Assembly: GCA_023548195.1 (NCBI GenBank)
Contig: JAJHZJ010000014.1
Coordinates: forward strand, 13,492,718 to 13,556,717
Length of the DNA: 64,000 nucleotides
Source of the DNA: Bettongia penicillata ogilbyi
Taxonomy: Eukaryota > Chordata > Mammalia > Diprotodontia > Potoroidae
Reading direction: 5' to 3'
Position numbers and translations under genes: made by a program. Position 1 is the stretch's first letter; each line of letters starts with the position of its first letter. The notes beneath the pieces are model-generated. The model had not been told where the DNA came from and did no database searches. It saw nothing but the letters and a program-made list of their open reading frames with translations. This document shows, piece by piece, positions 1-11,742 of the stretch.

Positions 1-1028
1 TCTGTTGGTCCTTAGGAGACTAGGGAATGTTGCTTTTAATATAATTCCGCAGAAACTTTTGTCATCTTCTAGGTGGTTATTCAACATCTTTATCATCCTC
101 CTTTCTCTGCATCTTAATCATGCTTCTTAGTAGACTTTTTCTTTTTTGAAACATGCTTTTCATATTCAGTCAAGTGTTGATCAAAGCCAATCCATTTTAC
201 AAATTCAGGGAAAGGGAAAAGACTTAAGTCCACTACCAAATGCAGAAAGCCCCACAGTCACTTGCTATTGCAATGCAAAGAATGTGCAAATCAATGTAAA
301 TTCTGAGAAATTCCCATCCTTACCATTCCCTGTTGGGCCTAAATGGAATGGGAAATATTCCCTTAATTATGACTCCACAGAAATCTTCAATATTTTGCAG
401 GTAGTTATTCAACATCTTTATCTTCCTTCTTTCTCTTCATCTTCATCATTATGTCATGATTCTTAAGGTTTATGTAGGCATTTTCCCCTTCAGTCAAGGG
501 TTGACCAAAAGCAATTCCCTTTGCCAATTCAGGGAAAAAGAAAAATCTTAACTCTACCAGCAAATACAGAAAACTACACAGTCTCTAGGTATTGCAAAGC
601 ACTGAATCTAAGGAATCAAAGCAAGTTCTGTTTACTAATGCTTACCACAGAACTTGTCTACATGCTGCTAATGGTCAAGGAACATCCTAATCTCCCTTCC
701 TTCTCTTCATCTCCTTCATTGTATCGTGTTTCTTAACTTTTCCTTAGAAGTTTCCCCTGTCCATCCAGGTTTCCCATTCAACCAAGCAGTAACCAAAGCC
801 AACCCATTTTACACATTCAGAAAAAGGGAAAAATCTTAACTCCACAGCCAAATGCAAAAAGCTCCACATTCTTTAGTTATTGCAGTGCATTGAATCCAAG
901 GAATCAAAGCAAGTTCTGAGCAGTTCCCATCATTTCCATTTCATGTTGAACCTTACTATAGGAAATGTTCCCTTCAGTATAACTCTTCAGAAACATTTGA
1001 CTTATTTCAAGTGATCATTTTATGTCTG
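1..1028 (+). repeat. ~330-bp repeat units, forward arm
   Basis: Four successive copies of one unit lie head to tail: a partial copy at 1-140, then about 141-470, 471-735 (shortened) and 736-1028 (lacking its 3' end). Landmarks recur in the same order: CAGTCAAG-GTTGA(T/C)CAAAGC at 167, 490 and 776; TTCAGGGAAA.GGAAAA; CTTAA(G/C)TCCAC; GCATTGAATC.AAGGAATCAAAGCAAGTTCTG; and a pyrimidine-rich end TTTCTCTTCATCTTCATCAT with TCTTAAG. The left end is cut by the window. I do not recognise the family. The short open frames inside (146-466, 521-736) keep no common frame between copies, so coding is unlikely. It could be a satellite or part of a larger retroelement. Confidence 0.8.
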
Positions 1029-2045
1029 AAGTCTAAATAAAACTTAAGAAACATGCCATAATGAAGAAGATGAAGAGAAAGGTGCAGATAAAGACATGCA
1101 ATGACCAAATGCAAGATGTGGAGGGTTCCTGTGGAGTTAAGTTGAAGGGAATATTTCCTATTCCTTTAAGGCCACACAGAGAATGATAAGGATGTGAATT
1201 TCTCAGACTTTGCATTGATTCATCATATTTAATACATTGCAACAGCTAGAGATTGTGAAACTTTCTGCATTTGTTGGTGGACTTAAATCTTTTCTCTTTC
1301 CCTGAATTTGCAAATTGCTTAGCCTTTGATCAACCCTTGACTGAATAGGAAAAAAGATGTTTTGATAAGGAAAATGTCCACAAACATCTTAAGAAATACA
1401 ATATAATGACAAAAATGAAGAGAAAGGAGGATGATAAAGATGTTTAATGACTCCCTACAAGATGTCAAAGGTTTCTATGGAGTTATATTGAAGGGAATAT
1501 TCTGTATTCTCCTAAGGACCCACATGGAATGGTAAAGATGGGAAATTCTCAGAACTTGCTCTCATTTCTTGTATTCAATGTATTGCTAGGGACTGGGGAG
1601 CTTTCTTCAACTGGTAGTGGATTTAACACTTTTCTCTTTCCCTGAATTTTCAAAATGGATTGGCCTTGATCAACCTTTTACTGAATGGGAAAACCATGTT
1701 TTGATAGGGAAAAAAAGTATATAGAAATCTCAAGAAACACAATAAAATGATGAAGAAAAAGAGGAAAGAGGAAAATAAATCTGTGACATGATCATTTAAA
1801 ATAAGTCAAAGGTTTCTATGCAGTTATATTGAAGGAAACGTTGCCTATACCAGGGACCAACATAGAATGGTAAGGAAGAGAATGTCTCAGAACATGCTAT
1901 GATTCCTCGGATTCAATGCATTGCAATAGTTAGAGACTGTGGAGCTTTCTGCTTTTGGTGGTGGAATTAAGTCTTTACTCAGTCCCTGAATTTGCAAGAT
2001 GAATTACCTTTGGTGAACCTTATATACATAAAAACAGGCATATTG
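1029..2045 (-). repeat. ~330-bp repeat units, inverted arm
   Basis: Three copies of the unit described for 1-1028 continue on the opposite strand: about 1029-1362, 1363-1698 and 1699-2045. Each starts with the reverse complement of the unit's 3' end (CTTAAGAAACA...AATGATGAAGA.GAAGAGAAAGG at about 1044, 1389 and 1728). Each ends with the reverse complement of its 5' end (CCCTGAATTT.CAAA...TTGATCAACC at about 1307, 1650 and 1986). Copies differ by scattered substitutions and small indels and look similarly diverged by eye, so the array is old. The orientation switch falls near 1020-1035. Confidence 0.8.
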
Positions 2046-2149
2046 CCCACAAGACAGAGTGTGTGACAAACTGTCTCATACTCATTTCTCCCTGTATCCA
2101 AAGCTTTTGCCTGACTTTGAAACTTTATTGATCCTCTGATAACTATTCG

Positions 2150-2800
2150 TACTTCTGATTTTTTTATCTAATTGATGATTTTTGATCCTCTTTTCTAGAT
2201 GATCATTCATTTTCCTCCCTTTTCCCTAGAAGCACCCCAACACTGTCCTGGTATCCCTCTTCTTTTCTCCTTAACTTCCTTAGTAATTTCATCAGATCCC
2301 ATGGTTCCAATTGTCATCTCTATGCAGATAACTCCCAAATCTATGAACTCATCCCTCATTCTTCTTTAGTCTTGTATCATTCATTGACTACTTGACATCT
2401 TGTCCTTTATATCCTATAGGCATTTCAAACATGTCCAGGATACAAATTATTTCCTTTCTACCCAAACCCATCCCTTTTCCTAACTTCTCCATTTCTTTTG
2501 CAGGCATACACTTTATTCTGTTGTCCAGATTTATGACTTTGGAATCATGTTCTCCTCTTCTCTCCATTCTCCATATCCAATGAGTCCAAGTCCCATCACT
2601 TCTCTCTCCACAACATCTTTCTACCAAACCCTTATGTCTTGTATCTTGGGCACCAATCTAATTCAGGCCTTCATCATCTCTTGTCTGGATTATTATAATA
2701 GACTCCTAATTGATCTGCCTGACTCAGTCTCACCTCCTTCCAAACCATCTTCCACATAACTATCAAAATGATACTCCTAAAGCACGTATTTTTTCCACCG
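2150..2800 (+). mobile_element. L2 LINE fragment, ORF2 to 3' region
   Basis: Sense L2 (CR1 clade). The CATCTCTATGCAGATAACTCCCAAAT stretch near 2315-2340 corresponds to the reverse-transcriptase region around the YADD box. Near 2690-2790 lies the typical GGATTATTATAATAGACTCCTAATTG...CTCCTAAAGCAC run of the distal L2 ORF2. Frames are broken throughout. The 3' end of the element is absent. Confidence 0.7.
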
Positions 2801-2999
2801 AGTTTCCATGGTTCATTTAGCAAGAGAGAAGATGAATAAGGAGTAAATAGAAAATAAAAGGACACTTTTTAGGAAGAAGAAAAAACTGTTTTTGCTTTGT
2901 CAGGTTACTGAATATATAGTCAGTTTAAGGGGCTTGCCCTGGACATGCCCAGAACATTTGACAAATTTTCCTAGAAGTGGATATAGCCTGCTTTGTTTG

Positions 3000-3560
3000 G
3001 TTACATATCCATAAAAGGCTACATTATTTAAAATAGCCAGGATAGAATTACTACTCTCTTTTCCTATAGGAGAAAAGTCTTCCTACTTAATCTTTCCTGC
3101 TGCTTCCAGAGTGTGAAGACCACACTTCTCCCATAGCCCAAGGGAGAACCTTTTCCCCTTCCTCTCTTTTATCTTGGCTCCAAGAAATGGGCCTGAAGAT
3201 TTTTGGCTTGTTCTTTTTCATTTGTCCTCCTCAGTTTCAAGTACTGTGATAATTCCCACTGGACCCAGAGTTCAAGTCATACTGACGTTGGAGCTAAGAT
3301 TGCCTGTGGGTTGTCACAGCCATCCAACCCTAGAGGGAAGTCTGACTGGGACTTGAGCCCTAGGTGGATATTGGATTTGGAACTTGGGACTGTGTTCAAT
3401 AGGACCTGTGTTGATCTGTGTAGACCCAGTCTACTTCCCTTTCCCAGAGAGTGAGCTGGTGTGGGGATAGGTGAGAATTACACATCTCATTTGTTGGGTG
3501 AAATTTGTGATTATAGCTTTGAAGTAAATATATCTTTGTAAAAGGAAATGGTTAAATAGG
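3000..3560 (+). mobile_element. LTR-like sequence, family shared with 17340-18190
   Basis: This unique-looking block ends in CTTTGAAGTAAATATA...AAAAGGAAATGGTTAAAT, which resembles the U5 end of an LTR. The same end, preceded by CTA.TTCC.TTCCC...AGAGT.TGAG, is readable on the minus strand of 17340-18190, so both look like members of one dispersed LTR family. No TG...CA boundary, primer-binding site or target duplication could be fixed. About 75 bp at 2838-2912 is also repeated in direct orientation at 3744-3820 (AGGAAGAAGAAAAA core). Confidence 0.35.
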
Positions 3561-6237
3561 ACCTGGTTGCAGGGGACCCACACCTATCAGTGAGGGAATA
3601 CCATTGGTAGGGGCTGGCATCATTTACAGAGACTTAGACATTACCAACCCTCTTAAAGCTACCAGAGAACATTGGGTAAGAAGTAAACTTTAATCTATCT
3701 GGCTTTCAGGCAGTGGCAGGGCCAGCATAGTCAGTGTTACAAGAATGAATGGAAAGTAAAGGAAAAGTTTCAGGAAGAAGAAAAACAGTATTTTTGGTTT
3801 GTAAAGCTACAGAGAATAGTTGATAAATTAAGTAATTTAAAACAACATAATGGAGTATTCAGACTTAGTTTATGTGGAAGAAAAGGCTCTGAAATCTAAC
3901 TGTGAATTCTGGTAACTATGATCTTGGTAAGACATCCTTGTTTTCTTTCTGCCCTGGGAAACAGATACTTACAGAAGATTGTGCTTATAGGATAGGAAGT
4001 GGACACGATGTAGCTACGTTCAAAATTCAGGGTTTGGAGTGAGATTATTAATAACAACAAAATGGTACCTAGGAGAGGAAGAGAAACACCTGCAAGCCTT
4101 GCCATTAGAATTCAGAGAGTAGAGTATGGGTACTGCTCTCTTGCTCCTAGCAACCAAAATCTTCAAACAACCTTGATGGAAGATGGTTAGAAAGAACTGA
4201 AACTAGCTGTTGTCACTTCTTTGAGATCAGCTTAGTATAGTGAAAGCTAAACTGCCCCTTCCCTTCCCTTTTACCCACAAATGCTAGGCATTGTTCTACA
4301 CAACTTCTCTATTTCTTTAAGCTCTAATTCCTAATTTGTTTTCTATGAAGCTATGATTGGTTATAACTTCTTTGTGATTTGCTGTATCTTTTATTGGGAC
4401 TAGGGAACTGCAAAGGAGAAGCAAGTGAAAATAAAGATATAAAGAAATGAAAAGACAAAGAGGCTGAACCTTTTCTGAATATCTGACCATCAAGTTATCC
4501 CACACCCACTTTAGGACTGAGCTGATTGAAAAAGAACGTTGTAATTTTGACTTTATTAAGTTCCTAATTAGTGGAGATAGACAAACCATTTATCCCTAGG
4601 TTACTGAGTCATGAAGCAGAAAGGTAGCATAGAGTGTCACTTTGAAAAAGAGAGACTTCAGGACCAAAGGAAGATGATACCCCCTGGGCTGCCTATTAGG
4701 AAAAAGATGGTGCATTTTAAGAAACAAACCCCAAAATTCAGCAGGTGGGGACCAGAGGAGAATGTCAAAATCTCTAAACCTAATCAGATAGTCTGATTAC
4801 ATTAATATCTTGAAAGATTTTATAAAACATGTGCAAATATCCTTTACTTATAATGTTTCTGTTACAGAGACTATTCAACACTCCAATGTAAGTATATTCC
4901 ACAACAGGACTAATTTGTTAGCTCTGGCTGCTGAGGGATGAAATAAACAATATCCCACTAACTCTATGTGACCTAGTGGAGAAAGATCTTGGTATTCCCT
5001 TAGGGACTGTATGAGAAACTATATGAAGAGATGACAAAAACTGCAATAATGGTGGGAGATACAGAAGCCCATCACAGCATTCCCTTAACAATCCCTCATA
5101 GAAATACAATAGTAAAAACTGCTCCTCCTGCTTATAAACACATAATTCTGACTTTACTAATTGGGGAAACAGGGCACCCTCTTCTGGAGGTGCTAGATAA
5201 GACTTCACAGTTAGGTCACTTAAGGGAATGGTAAAAAGATAAATTTCCTCAAGAGAGAAGAGAAAACAGCCAGCAAATTCAGTCAGAATAAATTAATAAA
5301 GAGAGAATCGTTCACTGCTTTTACTGAGAACAGGAATAGTTTATAGAAAAATAGATGGTATTCCAACTAATGAACTATATAAGATATATCGGGGAAAGGG
5401 ACTTAATATTAGACAGAATAGGGAAGTAAGAACTGCCCCTACAACTCCTCCTGAACCATTGTATCCAAGATTGTCACACCTAAAGAGGGAATAGGAAATT
5501 GGCTAAGCCCCAGTCCAGATTTAAAAAGTACATGAAGGGGATTCATGAATAAGGCTATGACAGTGGGTTCATGGACTCCAGAAGCACTGCTGAAACTAAT
5601 AAATGCCTCAAGTCACTCAGAGGGAATGTGATATTGTACCATTAACAAGTGGAGGATTCAGTATCCAGGAGGATCATGGGATCCTCCTGGCTTAGTTTCT
5701 CCATTGTGTTCCCTTGTGCATCTGGGAAAAAACTGTGAGGATAATCTTAATCTCAATCTAGGATGAGATCCTCCTGGCTTAGTTTCCCCATTGTGTTCTT
5801 TTGGAAAGGAACATTTCCCATGAGACTATTCCTGAGATTGGCTATGAGGTCAAATTGATACTGCACAACTGGAGACTCCATCAAATTTGAAATGGCCTAA
5901 TCTGAAAGATACCAGCCTATATTTACTCTGCTTCTGGTTATTGTCTCCCCAATTTTTTTGCCTTTTTTTTAACCTTTTTGCTGGATATGTCACCTCCACA
6001 TGTGGATGACTGACTTACTTAAGCTAGACATCACCCTCTGTCCAAGACCATGACGCATCACCCCTGGACCTAGCATTGACCAAGCTCCAGATACCAGCTA
6101 AGGAACTGACCCCTCCAATGGGAACTCTCAAGGCAAGGATAGCTCTATGTTCAGTCTCAGCAAGAAGCAGCTTTAGAAGCTGAGACCTTTGCCCTTTAGG
6201 CTAAGGGATTTGGGGTCCCATTCATTTGAGGGGAGAA
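3561..6237. other. Unassigned 2.7 kb, possibly decayed retroviral interior
   Basis: No gene or repeat is recognised with confidence. The stretch lies between an LTR-like block and the LTR at 6238-6860, so it could be the rearranged interior of an endogenous retrovirus, but no pol, protease or gag motif is clear. It contains a direct repeat of ATCCTCCTGGCTTAGTTT at 5681-5713 and 5768-5800. The first copy also forms a 10-bp inverted repeat with 5665-5674 (CCAGGAGGAT / ATCCTCCTGG). Small open frames (4317-4589 minus, 4611-4796 plus, 4918-5208 minus) show no known domain. Confidence 0.4.
6228..6237 (+). other. Polypurine tract before LTR
   Basis: GAGGGGAGAA sits immediately before the TG that opens the proposed LTR at 6238. 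This is the position and composition expected of the plus-strand primer of a retrovirus. Confidence 0.4.
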
Positions 6238-6860
6238 TGATGGGGTGCTTGTGCTCAAGTCCCCACTCTAAGATCATATATTGTTTATTGTCTTATCATT
6301 CTTCAATTGATACTTATTGTAAAGGCCTCATGGTATGTTTTTGTGTTATCTGTTTAATATACACATGGGAATTATGTTGATAAAAGTTGTCCCTAAAGTC
6401 CCATCAGTCTATGTAATGGTTATGAAAGATCTTGAGGCTAAATGTAATGTAAATGGGATATAAGATCTTCCCTGCCCATTAAAGGGCCTCACATGGAGCC
6501 CTGGCACAGAACCAATTAGACTCTGGGCCACAGGAATTCCCACACCTTCCCAATTAAGTGCTGATTTCCAAGCTTCTCAGCTCTTAGTCAATCATGCACT
6601 GAGTCTTTGATTGGAAACAGTATATATTGTATTGCTTGAAGGGAAAGCTGTGGGCAAAGAGAGAAGCAGGCGGAGAGAGAGAAAGCTGAGAAGAGTAGAG
6701 AGAGCCTGAGAGAGGAACTTGCCTAGGAGAATTTGCTTGTGGGGAGGCTTGAAGAAAAGAAATGTCAGTACTCCTGGATTGGTGATGAATAGCTTACTAA
6801 ATTTTGCCCTCTGGTATCCTAATAGGGATGTTTCAAATAAATATTTTGATTTTGTATTCA
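6238..6860 (+). mobile_element. Endogenous retrovirus 3' LTR (candidate)
   Basis: A 623-bp block opens with TGATGGGG after a polypurine tract and closes with TTTTGTATTCA. It has a TATA-like CAGTATATATTGTA at about 6618-6632, a purine-rich leader-like stretch (6655-6715), and a single AATAAA near 6837, about 20 bp before the CA end. That U3-R-U5 order is typical of an LTR. No second copy or target duplication was located, so it could be a solo LTR or the 3' end of a provirus lying to its left. The 107-codon frame at 6719-7042 is fortuitous. Confidence 0.45.
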
Positions 6861-6954
6861 AGGAGGAGAGTTTGTTATATTTAGCCAACCAACCATGGAG
6901 ATATGCATGTATATTCATAGCAGCTGCTATGGGTATTACATTGGCGTTAGTCAT

Positions 6955-8360
6955 TCATAATTGTTCATCATATAATATTACTCTTACTGTGTACCATGTT
7001 TTCCTGGTTCTGTTCATTTCACTTTGCATAAGTTACGCGTAGATCTTCCCAGGTTTTTCTGAAAGCATCCTGCTGATCATTTCTTATAGTCCAATAGCAG
7101 TCCCCTTGTAATATACCACAACTTGTTCAGCCATTCCACAATTAATGGGCATCCCCTCAATTTCCAATTCTTTGCCACCACAAAAAGAGTGGCTTTAAAT
7201 TTTTGTACATAAGTTCTTTTCATTTTTCTTTGATCTCTTTAGGATACAATTCCAGCAGTAGTAGTTCTGGGTCAAAGGATATATGCAGTTTTATAGCACT
7301 TTAGGCACAGTTCACAAATTGATTTCCAGAATGTTTGGATCAGTTCACAATATCATCAACAGTGCATTAGTTTCCCAATTTTTCCACATCCCCTCCAACA
7401 TTTTTCATTTTCTCTTTCTGTCATATTAGGCAATCTGTGAGGTGGTACTTCAGAACTGTTTTCATTTGTATTTCTCTAATTAATAGTGATTTAGAGCATT
7501 TTTTTAATATGACTATAGACAGCTTTGATTTCTTCTGACCTCTGACTGTTCATATTCTTTGACTATTTATCAATTGGGGAATGACTCATATTCTTATAAA
7601 TTTGACTTAGTTCTATATATATTTGAGAAATGAAGCCTTTGTCAAAGAAGCTCACTGTAAGTTTTCCCCTACTTTTCTTCTAATCTTGGGTGTATTACTT
7701 TTGTTTGTGCAAAACCTTTTTAATTTAATGTAATCAAAATTATTCATTTTTTATCCCATAATGCTCTCTATTTCTTGTTCGGTTATAAATTCTTCCATTA
7801 TCCATAGGTCTGATAGGTAAACTATTCCTTGCTCCCCTAACTGGCTTATGATATCACCCTTTAAGAATAAATCATGTATCCATTTTGACCTTCTCTTTTA
7901 TACAGTGGTATACAGTGTGACCTGTTGGTGACCTAGTTCCTGACAAACTATTTTCCAGTTTTCCCAGAAATTTTTGTCAAGTAGTGAGTTCTTGTTCCAA
8001 AAGCTTAGATCATTGTGATATCGAACACTAGGATCCCATAGTCATTTGTGTACCTAATCTATTCTACTGATCCACCACTCTATTTCTTAGCCAGTACCAG
8101 ATACTTTAATGATTAGTGCTTTGTAATACAGTTTGAGATCTGTTATGGCTAAGCCACCTTCCTTCATGTTTTTTTCTTTCATTGATTCCCTTGATGTTCT
8201 GGAACTTTTGTTCCTCGAGATGAATTGTCTCATTTTTTCTAACTCTAGAAAATTTTTTTCATAATTTGATTGGTATGGCATTGAATAAGTAAATTAATTT
8301 AGTTAGAATTGTCATTTTTGTTATGTTAGCTAAATAATTCTTATTTATCATGGTACTCCA
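6955..8360 (-). mobile_element. L1 LINE, 3' part of ORF2, antisense
   Basis: The minus strand translates into the C-terminal part of L1 ORF2 with stops and shifts. The proximal end (8281-8087) encodes the window's L1-type sequence EGGLAITDLKLYYKALIIK. The distal end (7180-7060) is the reverse complement of the usual TTGCCACCACAAAAAGAG / ATGGGCATCCCCTCAATT landmark. The element is 5'-truncated near 8350. It resembles the copies at 45430-46875 and 40494-42230. Confidence 0.85.
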
Positions 8361-8639
8361 TTATATCATTATTGCTTCAATCCTCAAAGAGTTTATAGTG
8401 CTAATAAATATGTGGATTTTTTAAGGTCCTTTGAAAATCTTTTGCAATTAACATTAATGCACAAACTGTAGTCATAAATATGAGAACAATTCAACCTCTC
8501 CATTTTCAGATGGTAAGTTGTACCTCAAACATATCAATTATACTAAGCATCGGTTTACAGTAAAATTTGCTGAAAGAGAGCAAAGATGCTTGACCGAGAA
8601 AAACTTCTTTGTATATAATAAGGTTTCCAAAATGCTTTG
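8361..8639. other. No feature recognised
   Basis: AT-rich sequence between an L1 and a MIR; nothing supportable was seen. Confidence 0.5.
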
Positions 8640-8830
8640 TATTTATAGTTAACTCATTTGATCCTCACAACAAGCCTGTGAAGTAAATGCTATTATTATT
8701 ATCCTTATTGTATAGATGTGGAAACTGAGGCCAAAAGAGATTAAGTGATTTGCACAGGGTCACACAGCTAAGTGTTTGAGGCAGTATTTGAAATCATGTC
8801 TTCCTGCCTTCAAATCTTGGGCAATAATTA
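8640..8830 (-). mobile_element. MIR-type CORE-SINE, antisense
   Basis: It contains the antisense SINE signature TCATTTGATCCTCACAACAA, then GGAAACTGAGGC and GGTCACACAGCTAAGTG. The last is the reverse complement of the conserved core CTAGCTGTGTGACC. Confidence 0.8.
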
Positions 8831-9164
8831 CCTCACCACCTGATTTTCAAAGTTAAACAAGAAAACACTACTTAACACTACTCAACAGCATATAAGATGA
8901 GTTAGCTCAAATCCTCCCAAGATCAGAAAAATCATCTTCAGTCTCACAAAAGGCACAGAAAATTTTTGAAACATAGAAATGTTCAGAAAGGCATAGGCAG
9001 GCAAAAAGAGGTGACTATAATGCAGGATCCAGCATATACTTTAACAGTACTATTTTGTTTCTGGTTCCATAAGAATAATTTCCACACTCTACATAAATAG
9101 AAGAAGGTTCTCCATAAAATGTCCTTTGGTAAGAACAGTGGTACAGTCGTATACATATATGTAG
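8831..9164. other. No feature recognised
   Basis: About 330 bp of AT-rich sequence between two SINEs with no recognisable gene or repeat. Confidence 0.5.
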
Positions 9165-9392
9165 TATAGTGAATAGAATGTTTAGCCTGGAGTTAGGAAG
9201 ACTTCAGATGCTTACTAGCTGTGTGACTTTGGGGAAGTCACTTAACCTCTGCTTGTCTGTTTCCTTAACTGTAAAATGGGAATACTAATAACATCTACCT
9301 TTCAGGGTTGTTGTTGGGATCAAATAAGGTAATATTTGTAAAGTGATTAGCACAGCGCCTGATAGGTCCTTTATAAATGCTAGGACAGGCAC
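9165..9392 (+). mobile_element. CORE-SINE (MIR or marsupial type), sense
   Basis: A tRNA-derived start (AGTATAGTGAATAGAATG..TAGCCTGGAGT) leads into the core ACTAGCTGTGTGACTTTGGG, then CTGTAAAATGGGAATA and GGGTTGTTGTTGGGATCAAAT. It ends near TTTATAAATGCTAGG, the usual MIR-type 3' end. Confidence 0.8.
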
Positions 9393-10554
9393 AATGGAAA
9401 TTTTGTTGTGTAAAGATGCCAATAGGTAGGGATGTGGTTATGTTCTTATGATTTCTCTCAGAACAAATCACTTTCCAATCCCCTTTTCAGTCTGAATGGG
9501 ATGGCAGAGAAGATGTCATTTCCTAGTATAGTATAATTACTTTTCCCAATATTTTTGACACTATTATTTTTAATGAATTTCTCTTCTATCAGTTATAACT
9601 TTATAATAACTAGTAATTATAACTTTAATTGTAACTAATATGTGCAGGCTCAAGGAACTTTTAAGAACAGATAATTTATCAGGATGTGAGTACTAAATTC
9701 AAGTGATCAACTAACTGTTTTAATAAACAGTTCAACTTAACTCATATATGGTTCAAGAAATAGCATCCAGAAAATTATTAGCATTAGGAATTACTCAGAT
9801 ATTCAGCACTTTAATTTCATTAATGTCTTCTATTTCCTCAGTTTGGAAGTTCCCATCAAAAATGCACATGGTAACTCATCCATGCCTTACTATCACACAC
9901 AACTCTTGTCCATGTCCTTCCAAAAGTTCCTCATAGACCCAACACAATTAATTAGAGGCCTTTGTTATTTCCTCCTGACATCATGACAATACCAGTGGAA
10001 AACTCTGACTGTCCATCTGCATCCCTCACCCTTACCACACAGGACCTACTATGTAACCATATCATATTCCTTTCATTTCATATGGTTACATGATAACATC
10101 CTTTAATCCTATTCTTCAACATTCCTCATTTCTTCTATGTTGTATCTTCTTCATACCCACCATAGGTTTCCCCATGGCCCTCTGTGTGATGTTCATTTGT
10201 AATTCCCTGAAAACAGTGATATTTCATGTCTTAACTTCACAGAACAACACTATTAAAACCTGGCATTATTTGTCTGTCCAATCTATTGTCTATACTTTTG
10301 GTCATAGATACGCAGATTGGTAGACAAGCTCTATAGGTTGTACATCCAAATGCAAATTGTAATCTGGACAACAGGCATTTTTTATCTACTTGGTCTTTCT
10401 TCTGTAGATGGTCAGGCCCAAATGTTCTAAGTGCTTGTAGATCTTATTTTCATCTTAAATCTCTTTCTTTCCCACTCCTTCTATCTTCTGGCTATCACCA
10501 AAACATGACTCTTCAGTGTGATACCAAATTACCAAAAGATTACTTTAGAATACT
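9393..10554. other. No feature recognised
   Basis: About 1.15 kb of AT-rich, apparently single-copy DNA. A perfect 8-bp hairpin (AACTGTTT TAAT AAACAGTT, 9713-9732) is present but common by chance in such sequence. The open frames at 9748-9936 and 10090-10323 have no recognisable domain. Confidence 0.5.
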
Positions 10555-11742
10555 GGGAAAAGAAACAAAAACAAAATTCATCTGTAAAATGAAAGGTCAA
10601 GAACATGAAGGGAATCAGTTATTGAAATAAGGGAAGGAAGGGACCCTAATAGTCCCAGATCTCAAAACATACTACAAGACTATAATAATCTAAACAACTT
10701 GATACTGGATAAGAAATAGAGAAGTTTATAAGGGGAATAGATTAACTTCATAATGGACAAAAGCAAAGGAATACAGGAACTTAGTATTTGATAAGCCTAC
10801 AAATCCTAGCTGTTGGAGCAGGAATTCACTATTCAACAAGAACATTGGGAAAATTGAAAAGTAGAAACTAGGTATAGACCACCATCTCACACTGTATTCC
10901 AAAATAAGCTCAAAATGAGTGTATGGTTTAGACATAAAAGGTGACATCTTCAGCAAATTAGTCAAATAAGGAGGAACATACCTGTTGGATCTATGGGTAG
11001 GAAAGAATTATGACCACACAAGAGATAGAGAGGTTGACAGGAAGTAAAACATATAATTTTAATTACATTAAAAACAAAAAAGTTTTGTACAAACAAAACC
11101 AATGCAACTACAATTAGAATAAAAGCAGGAAACTGGGGGGAGGGAGAATCTTTGCAGCAAGATTATCTGATAAAAAAAATCTCATTTCTAAGATGAATCA
11201 ACTACTGAATCAAATTTATAAGAATAATCATTCCCTGATTGATAAATGATTGAAGAATATGACTAGATAGTTTCCAGAGGAAGAAATTTGAGCTATCACT
11301 AATCATATTAAAAATGCCCTAAATCACTAATAATCCTAGATAAGTAAGACTTAAAACAATTCTGAAGCACCACACAACAATAGTCAGTTTGGCTAAGATG
11401 ACCAAAAAGGAAAATGACAAATACTAGAGAAGATGTGGGAAGACAGGTACATAAATGTACCATCGGTGGAGCTATGTACTGGTTCAACCTCTCTGAAAAA
11501 CAATTTGGCACTATAATCAAAAGCTATTAAACTGTGCATACACTCTGACTCAGTAATACAACTAATAGATCTACACCCCAAAGAGATTAAGGAAAGAGGA
11601 AAATGGATCCATATATACAAAAATATTTATAGTAACTCTTTTCATCATGGCAAAGAATTAGAAACTGAGCGGATAGCCATCAGCTGTGGAATGGTTGAAC
11701 AAGTTATTATATATAAGCATAATGTAATACTATCATGTTATA
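10555..11742 (+). mobile_element. L1 LINE ORF2 fragment, left half of split element
   Basis: The plus strand translates, with many stops and shifts, into distal L1 ORF2 (DLKTYYKTIII, then an NSLFNKN region near 10825). It runs through the TTGACTGATAAATG landmark to the GAATGGTTGAACAAGTTATTATATATAAGCATAATG stretch at about 11690-11725. The reading stops at 11742 because an RTE LINE is inserted there; the same L1 resumes at 14579. It is 5'-truncated. Confidence 0.8.
11730..11742 (+). repeat. 13-bp target-site duplication, left copy
   Basis: CTATCATGTTATA occurs here at the L1/RTE junction and again, identically, at 14579-14591. The two copies exactly bracket the RTE insertion. Confidence 0.8.

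Noticed and set aside
1..2045. CRISPR-like or coding interpretation of the repeated units
   Set aside because: Units are ~330 bp, diverged, without spacers, and keep no shared reading frame; the genome is mammalian.
5117..5137. APPAY sequence resembling a retroviral late domain in the 5031-5234 frame
   Set aside because: A four-residue motif in a 67-codon frame with no matrix, capsid or zinc-knuckle motif nearby; chance occurrence is likely.
9713..9732. 8-bp perfect stem with 4-base loop
   Set aside because: No terminator or RNA context; expected by chance in 64 kb.
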